Shown here in pieces: positions 59,000 through 64,000 of a stretch of DNA of 64,000 nt. How positions within the stretch are numbered: position 1 is the stretch's first letter; each line of letters starts with the position of its first letter. The notes beneath the pieces were generated by a model. It was not told the DNA's origin. It made no database searches and worked only from the letters and a program-made list of their open reading frames with translations. The position numbers and the translations under genes are program-made. This DNA comes from Nonomuraea aurantiaca. GTDB lineage: Bacteria > Actinomycetota > Actinomycetes > Streptosporangiales > Streptosporangiaceae. The stretch spans positions 1 to 64,000 of the forward strand of contig NZ_JAIWNB010000026.1 in NCBI RefSeq assembly GCF_020215705.1, written 5' to 3'.

Positions 59000-59093
59000 C
59001 GACTCTCCAGCGGCTCAGGAGCGGCTCAAGCGGGGTGCGGCGGCACACGCCGTACCCTCGCTCGAGCGGCGCGCTCACGGGGCGCGGGACGGT

Positions 59094-59738
59094 TCAGAGG
59101 CCGAGGGCGGCCATCCGCTTGCCGTGCTCCTCGGTCAGCTTGGCGAACAGGCGGGAGATCTGCGTCTGGTCCTCGGCCGCCGAGCCGACCACCAGCAGCG
59201 CCAGCTCCGGCCGGGCCGCCGCGACCTGCTGCCCCTGGCTGAGCGCCTCGCCGACGAGCCGTCGCGCCCACAGCGCCAGCCGGCCGCTCAGCGCCGGGTC
59301 GGCCGCGACCCCGGCCCTGACCCGCTCCACCACGAACTCCGAGCGGCCCTCGTCCACGAGCACCTCGTCGACCAGCTTCGCGATCGACGGTTCGAGGTGA
59401 CTGGCCGCCTCCCTGTAGAAGTCGAGCGCGATGCCCACGCCCACGTACGCCTTGACCAGCGCCTGCAACCAGTCGGCCGGGGCCGTCTGGGTGTGCCAGG
59501 CGTCCAGCGCCTCGACGAACGGCGACATCGCCCGCTCCGGATCGGCGCCGAGCTCGGTCAGCCGGTCGTGCAGGAGACGGAAGTGGGCATATTCGGCTAC
59601 GGCCAGCTCGCTGAGCGCGGCCTGATCGGCCAAGGAGGGGGCCAGGGAGGCCGCGTCCTCCGTCATCCGCGCGAAGGCGCTGAGCTCGGCATAGGCCAGT
59701 ACACCGAGCAGATCGACGACTCCTGGAGACTCGTTCAT
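59094..59738 (-). CDS. Ferritin-like (MiaE-type) diiron-fold protein, Rv3210c-like
   Basis: A 214-residue all-helical protein. The first helices contain AYAELSAFARM and ELAVAEYAHFRLL, Glu/His residues placed like a ferritin-like diiron site; later ones contain FYREAAS and LVDEGRSEF. It belongs to the ferritin-like family that includes tRNA hydroxylase MiaE-like proteins, but I cannot tell the reaction. The ATG at 59738 starts the conserved part. Convergent with DUF3107. Positioned like Rv3210c. Confidence 0.85.
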   Translation of the reverse strand: MNESPGVVDLLGVLAYAELSAFARMTEDAASLAPSLADQAALSELAVAEYAHFRLLHDRLTELGADPERAMSPFVEALDAWHTQTAPADWLQALVKAYVGVGIALDFYREAASHLEPSIAKLVDEVLVDEGRSEFVVERVRAGVAADPALSGRLALWARRLVGEALSQGQQVAAARPELALLVVGSAAEDQTQISRLFAKLTEEHGKRMAALGL

Positions 59739-59879
59739 GGAAGGCAGCGTACTTCGGGAACATTCGGAAACTCGGCCAACGTTGTGGTATCGAGTACACT
59801 GCTCTGTGAAAGTGCGACCGCACTGTGTTAATTCGGGGGAATTCCCCGTTAACCCCCCGCTCCCGGGTCTGCGGTCGCG

Positions 59880-62039
59880 ATGACGCGAGAGGGCTGGCTC
59901 TACCGCGAGGACCCAAGCACGGGGTTTGTTTCCGCCCGTCGGTCCCGGCAGGCCCGCCTTCATTTGAGACTGAGGCAGGCCACGCTGACGACTTTCCGAG
60001 ACCTCGGAGTCACACCAGAGATCGCTGATGCCCTCGAGACCGAGGGCATCACCACACCGTTCCCCATCCAAGAGATGGCACTCCCGCTCGCGCTGAGCGG
60101 CCAGGACCTGATCGGTCAGGCACGCACAGGCACGGGAAAGACCTACGCGTTCGGCATCGCGATGCTCCAGGGCATCGGCAAACCGCGTAAGAACCGTAAG
60201 AAGCCACGCGGGCTGGTCGTCGTGCCCACCCGCGAGCTGGCCGTACAGGTCAGCGAAGACCTGGTCACCGCGGCCGGCAAGCTCGGCTCGCGGGTCCTGA
60301 CCGTCTATGGCGGCCGGGCGTACGAGCCGCAGGTCGAAGCGCTCAAGGCCGGCGTCGACGTCATCGTCGGCACCCCCGGCCGCCTGCTCGACCTGGTCAA
60401 GCAGAAGCACCTCGACCTCAGCCAGATCACCACGCTGGTGCTCGACGAGGCCGACCGGATGCTCGACCTGGGCTTCCTGCCCGACATCGAGCGGATCTTC
60501 AAGCTGATCCCCGAAGAGCGGCAGACCATGCTGTTCTCGGCGACCATGCCCGGCGAGATCGTCGCGCTGTCCCGCAAATACCTCAACCGGCCCACGCACG
60601 TGCGGGCCGAGCACGAGAACGGCGAGGGCGGCGAGGGCATCCCGCATCCGCAGGTACGCCAGATCGTCTGGCGCGTCCACCGGATGGACAAGATCGAGAT
60701 CGTCGCCCGGCTGCTCCAGGCCGAGGGCCGCGGGCTCACCATGGTCTTCTGTGAGACCAAGCGGGCCTGCGACATGGTCGCGGAGCAGCTTGAGACCCGC
60801 GGCTTCGCGGTCGCGGCCGTCCACGGCGACCTCGGCCAGGGCCAGCGCGAGCAGGCCCTGCGCGCGTTCCGCAGCGGCAAGATCGACGTGCTGGTCGCCA
60901 CCGACGTGGCGGCGCGCGGCATCGACATCGACGACGTCACCCACGTGGTCAACTACGACTGCCCCACCGAGGACAAGACGTACGTGCACCGCACCGGCCG
61001 CACCGGCCGGGCCGGGCGCACGGGCATCGCGGTCACGTTCGTGGAGTGGGAGGAGATGACCCGCTGGAAGATGATCAACCAGATGCTCGGGCTCGACTTC
61101 GCCGAACCCGAGGAGACCTACTCCACCTCGCCGCACGTCTTCACCGAGCTCAACATCCCTGAGGGCACCAAGGGTGTCCTGCCGCACGCCAGCCGTTCGC
61201 GGGCGGGCCTGTCGGCGGAGCGCATCGAGGACCTCGGCGAGACCGGCAGGACCCGCACGCGCAACGGCGGCCGTCGCCGTGACGAGCGGGAGGGCCGCCG
61301 TGACGAGCGGGAGGAGCGTCCGGCGCGCACGCCGCGCCAGCGTCGCCGCACCCGCGGCGGCCTGCCCACGGAAGAGGGCACCGCACCCGTCGAGACGCCG
61401 GAGGTCGAGCCTGTGCCCAGTCGCCCCAGCAAGGCGAGCGCCCGAAAGACGGAGGAGACACCCGCCATCATCTCAGCGGACGAGATCGAGGCGGCCGCCG
61501 AGCCGCGGCGCGGTCGCACTCGCAGGGGGGCCGCGACGGCCGCCATCGAGAACGCCCTCGCCGACGCCCCGGAGGCCCCGCTCACCGACCGCGAGCCGGT
61601 CACCGAGCAGAAGCCGGCCCGCAGGCCGGCCCGTGCGTCGACCCGCGAGCCGGTCGCTGAGCAGGCCGCTGAGCAGGCTCAGGTCAGCGAGCGCAGGCCG
61701 GCCCGTACACGCAAGCCCGCCGCCGAGCGCGGGCAGGTCGTCGAGCAGGCTCCCACCGTGGAGCGGATTGTGGAGGAGCAGGTCGTGGAGGAACGGGTCA
61801 TGGAGCGTGCACCGATCGCCGAGACGAGCTTCCTGTCCACGCCGCAGCCCGCGGCGCGCCAGGAGCCGGAGCGCATCGTGCCGGCCAGCCCGTTCATGGT
61901 GATCTTCCAGTCACCCGACCTGGCCACGGACGACGACGACATCGCCCCGTCGGCGGCCACCGAGCGCAAGCAGCAGCGCCGCCAGCCGCGTGGCGGCGGT
62001 AACAACAACGGCGGTGGCAACCGTCGTCGCGTCGGCTAG
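59880..62039 (+). CDS. rhlE: DEAD-box RNA helicase, RhlE-type
   Basis: A 719-residue DEAD-box helicase. Motifs: TTFRDLGVTPEIADALETEG (Q-motif region), ARTGTGKTYAF (I), VVPTRELAVQ (Ia), TPGRLLD (Ib), VLDEADRML (II), FSATMP (III), ATDVAARGIDI (V) and HRTGRTGRAGR (VI). The C-terminal 300 residues are Arg/Glu/Pro-rich and end in RRQPRGGGNNNGGGNRRR, an RNA-binding tail. The N-terminal 35 residues look unlike the family, and a CTG at 59985 with AGGCAGG nearby may be the real start. A strong terminator follows. Confidence 0.93.
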   Translation: MTREGWLYREDPSTGFVSARRSRQARLHLRLRQATLTTFRDLGVTPEIADALETEGITTPFPIQEMALPLALSGQDLIGQARTGTGKTYAFGIAMLQGIGKPRKNRKKPRGLVVVPTRELAVQVSEDLVTAAGKLGSRVLTVYGGRAYEPQVEALKAGVDVIVGTPGRLLDLVKQKHLDLSQITTLVLDEADRMLDLGFLPDIERIFKLIPEERQTMLFSATMPGEIVALSRKYLNRPTHVRAEHENGEGGEGIPHPQVRQIVWRVHRMDKIEIVARLLQAEGRGLTMVFCETKRACDMVAEQLETRGFAVAAVHGDLGQGQREQALRAFRSGKIDVLVATDVAARGIDIDDVTHVVNYDCPTEDKTYVHRTGRTGRAGRTGIAVTFVEWEEMTRWKMINQMLGLDFAEPEETYSTSPHVFTELNIPEGTKGVLPHASRSRAGLSAERIEDLGETGRTRTRNGGRRRDEREGRRDEREERPARTPRQRRRTRGGLPTEEGTAPVETPEVEPVPSRPSKASARKTEETPAIISADEIEAAAEPRRGRTRRGAATAAIENALADAPEAPLTDREPVTEQKPARRPARASTREPVAEQAAEQAQVSERRPARTRKPAAERGQVVEQAPTVERIVEEQVVEERVMERAPIAETSFLSTPQPAARQEPERIVPASPFMVIFQSPDLATDDDDIAPSAATERKQQRRQPRGGGNNNGGGNRRRVG

Positions 62040-62070
62040 ACCCCTGGCAGACGCAGGCACCTGACAGACG

Positions 62071-62103
62071 CAGGCGCGCACCGCATCCCGCGGTGCGCGC
62101 CTG
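62071..62103 (+). terminator. Terminator of the rhlE gene
   Basis: A 14-bp perfect stem (62071-62084 with 62090-62103), 5-nt loop, followed by CGCCGTTTT. It lies 32 nt past the helicase stop. Confidence 0.8.
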
Positions 62104-62172
62104 CGCCGTTTTGCACCAGCGTAGTGAGTATGCCGGTGTCGAGGCGCTGACCTCTGGGTATTGTTGCCTCAC

Positions 62173-63069
62173 GTGAGTACGCCGCGCTTCCTCGACCTGC
62201 CTCCTGGCGTTGCACCACAAAAGATAGAAACGTCCCAGGGCACTTTCGCCGCCCTTGAGGCGCTTCCGGTCAGTGGTGTGGTGGAGCGCTGGCCCGCGCT
62301 CCTGGTCCCCGGGCTGACCGGCAGCAAGGAAGACTTCATCGCGATCCTGCAGACCCTGGCCCAGTCGGGCCGCCGGGTGGTGGCCGTCGACCTGCGCGGG
62401 CAGTATGAGACGCCCGGCCCCGACGACCCCGCCGCCTACTCCTTCGCCGCGCTCGGCGCCGACGTCGACCTGCTGGCCCAGACGCTCAGCGGCGGCGACG
62501 GCGAGCCGATGCATCTGGTCGGGCACTCCTTCGGCGGCCTGGTCGCGCGCGAGGCGGTCATCGACGGCCGGACGAAGTTCGCCTCGTTCACGCTGATGAG
62601 CTCGGGGCCGTCCGGCATCGTGGGCGAGCGGGCGCGCAGCGGCAAGACGATCATGAAGGAGCTCCCCCTCCTGGGGCTCGAACACCTCTGGTCCACCAGG
62701 TTCGAGCCCGAGGCGCTGGCCAACGGCGTGCCCGACGAGATCATCGCCTTTCTGCGCAAACGCCTGCTCGCCAACTCCCCCACCGCCCTGTCACGCATGG
62801 CCGAGCAGGTGCTGGGCGCGCCTGACCGTACCGACGAGCTCAGGCAGATCGAGGTGCCCACCCTCGTCCTCTACGGCGAGCGCGACGACGGCTGGCCGGC
62901 CGAGCTGCAGTCGGAGATGGCGGCCCGGCTGGAGGCGGAGTGCGTGGTGCTGCCCGGCGCGGCCCACTCGCCGGCCGTGGAGGCTCCGGAGACCACGGCC
63001 ACGGCGCTGGTCCGGTTCTGGAACGCCGCCGAGCACCAGCAATTGGACATTCGATCCAATGGCCTGTAA
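62173..63069 (+). CDS. Alpha/beta-hydrolase
   Basis: A 298-residue hydrolase: oxyanion LLVPGLTGSKEDF, nucleophile elbow LVGHSFGGLVA, acidic residue in VLYGERDDGW and catalytic His in LPGAAHSPAVE. No signal peptide. A GTG start with no ribosome binding site but a -10-like TATTGT 8 nt upstream suggests a leaderless transcript. The next gene starts 13 nt after its stop, so the two form an operon. Confidence 0.9.
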   Translation: MSTPRFLDLPPGVAPQKIETSQGTFAALEALPVSGVVERWPALLVPGLTGSKEDFIAILQTLAQSGRRVVAVDLRGQYETPGPDDPAAYSFAALGADVDLLAQTLSGGDGEPMHLVGHSFGGLVAREAVIDGRTKFASFTLMSSGPSGIVGERARSGKTIMKELPLLGLEHLWSTRFEPEALANGVPDEIIAFLRKRLLANSPTALSRMAEQVLGAPDRTDELRQIEVPTLVLYGERDDGWPAELQSEMAARLEAECVVLPGAAHSPAVEAPETTATALVRFWNAAEHQQLDIRSNGL

Positions 63070-63082
63070 CCATGTACTTACT

Positions 63083-63994
63083 ATGACGAGCATCGAAGAG
63101 ATCGTCGTCCAGCCGCCGCACAGCGTGACCTGGCTGGTGCACCTCGACCGCGCCATGTGGGTCGGCGGCGTGCGCGGCCTGATGCTCCAGGCGCTGCATC
63201 CCCTCGCGATGCGCGGCGTCTGGCAGAACTCCAATTTCCAGGAGGACCCGTTCGGCCGCCTGCGGCGCACCGCCGACTTCGTGGGCCGCACGACGTTCGG
63301 CAGTCCGGCCGAGGCCGACGAGATCGGCCGGCGGGTGCGCGGCATCCACCGGAGCCTGCGCATCAGCGACCCCGACACCGGCCGGACACACCGGGTGGAC
63401 GACCCCGAACTGCTGCTCTGGGTGCACTGCGCGGAGGTCTCGTCCTACCTGGAGGTGGCCAGGCGCGGCGGGCTGGGGCTCACCGAGCGCCAGGCCGACG
63501 CCTACCTGCGGGAACAGCGGAAGAGCGCCTCCTACGTCGGCCTGCACCCCGAGGACGTACCCGGCTCGTGCGCGGAGATGGACGCCTACTTCAAGCGGGT
63601 ACGTCCCGCGCTGCGCGTCACCGAGGAGGCCGCCGCGACCGTGCGGTTCCTGCTGTGGCCGAGGCTGCCGCAGGAGTTGCGGGCGCTCACGCCGGGCAAA
63701 CCCGCCTATTTCCCGTTCGGCGCGCTGTGCTACTACTCGCTGCCGGAGTGGGCCAGGCGGATGTACGGCGTGCTGCCGGCGGTGCCGCGGGCCACGGTGA
63801 CGGCCGGGCTGAGAGCCTTCCGGCTGGCCATGAACTCCTTGCCCGAGCCGCTGCACGACCACGCGTTCATGCCGGCGACCAGGGACATGCTGCGGGCCGC
63901 CCGCGAGCGGCTCGCCGCCGCGGGTTACGACACCGGCAAGGGGCTCAGGGGCCTGACCGATCCACGCCGCCACCCGAAGGCGCTGGCCGCCTGA
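63083..63994 (+). CDS. DUF2236/MpaB-family oxygenase
   Basis: A 303-residue protein of the MpaB/DUF2236 (latex-clearing-protein-related) family, which binds b-type haem via a conserved His. Family blocks present are TWLVHLDRAMWVGGVRGLML and LHPLAMRGV, with RRTADFVGRTTFGSPAEAD and ELLLWVHCAEVSSYL. No signal peptide. Substrate unknown; relatives act on peptidyl or isoprenoid substrates. ATG 63083 gives the family-like N-terminus (MTSIEEIVV). The stop lies 6 bp from the window end. Confidence 0.9.
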   Translation: MTSIEEIVVQPPHSVTWLVHLDRAMWVGGVRGLMLQALHPLAMRGVWQNSNFQEDPFGRLRRTADFVGRTTFGSPAEADEIGRRVRGIHRSLRISDPDTGRTHRVDDPELLLWVHCAEVSSYLEVARRGGLGLTERQADAYLREQRKSASYVGLHPEDVPGSCAEMDAYFKRVRPALRVTEEAAATVRFLLWPRLPQELRALTPGKPAYFPFGALCYYSLPEWARRMYGVLPAVPRATVTAGLRAFRLAMNSLPEPLHDHAFMPATRDMLRAARERLAAAGYDTGKGLRGLTDPRRHPKALAA

Positions 63995-64000
63995 CGGTCT

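Noticed and set aside
59739..61187. Minus-strand extension of the ferritin-like gene
   Set aside because: It is antisense to the RhlE helicase. The ATG at 59738 opens the conserved fold.

Overview
The window comes from a high-GC actinobacterium, most likely a member of the Streptosporangiales (Nonomuraea or Streptosporangium type). This is inferred from the very high GC, frequent GTG/TTG starts, WhiB7, mycoredoxin, AdnAB, UvrD2 and mycosin-like proteases; no database search was run. From memory, the gene order follows the Mycobacterium tuberculosis Rv3193c-Rv3211 block closely: UPF0182 protein, PDZ/Lon-type protease, DUF2342 protein, ThiF-like protein, ABC1 kinase, whiB7, uvrD2, mycoredoxin, nudC, adnB, adnA, alkyltransferase-like protein, moeZ, TetR, DUF3107, ferritin-like protein and rhlE. 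Genus-specific inserts interrupt this backbone.

Layout. 1-480: 3' end of an IS30-family transposase, then an initiator tRNA-Met with its terminator. 0.5-16.1 kb: UPF0182 membrane protein, secreted Lon-like PDZ protease, MoaE, SDR epimerase, DUF2342 protein, NUDIX hydrolase, EEP-family phosphoesterase, DUF2064-like protein, YgjP-type metallopeptidase, enoyl-CoA hydratase, repeat-bearing ThiF protein, ABC1 kinase, then a TetR/membrane-protein pair sharing a palindromic operator. 16.2-21.5 kb: an ABC ATPase, a permease fused in frame to a secreted peptidase-like hydrolase, and a divergent NarL-type two-component system. 22.3-24.2 kb: whiB7 with an attenuator leader (promoter, 87-codon uORF, terminator), a small companion gene, and tesB. 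24.2-30.1 kb: a roughly 0.7-kb minisatellite, uvrD2, secreted esterase, mycoredoxin, hendecad coiled-coil protein, nudC. 30.15-35.6 kb: an iron-box-controlled NIS siderophore operon with the gene complement of the vibrioferrin pathway (PvsA, PvsB, PvsD, PvsE) but no exporter. 35.8-42.3 kb: adnB and adnA. 42.5-47.6 kb: methyltransferase, GNAT acetyltransferase, large CDP-glycerol glycerophosphotransferase, alkyltransferase-like protein and a hypothetical. 47.6-51.7 kb: two tandem copies of a two-gene module (anchored or secreted Cys-containing protein plus mycosin-like subtilase). 51.8-57.7 kb: moeZ, alpha/beta hydrolase, small secreted Gly/Trp/His-rich protein, and an NHEJ locus (ku opposite split LigD ligase and polymerase genes). 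57.8-64 kb: small acidic protein, TetR, DUF3107, ferritin-like protein, RhlE helicase, alpha/beta hydrolase and an MpaB-type oxygenase.

Themes. DNA repair is prominent: AdnAB, UvrD2, Ku, LigD domains, an alkyltransferase-like protein. Redox and antibiotic stress are covered by WhiB7, mycoredoxin and NudC. Molybdopterin/sulfur transfer is represented by MoaE and MoeZ, and cell-envelope proteolysis by the PDZ protease, two subtilases and the peptidase fusion. Degenerate tandem repeats fill many intergenic gaps, and at four genes a short tandem duplication spans or abuts the stop codon. The most notable items are the vibrioferrin-type operon in an actinomycete, the duplicated mycosin/partner module, the whiB7 leader with an unusually long uORF, and the permease-peptidase fusion.
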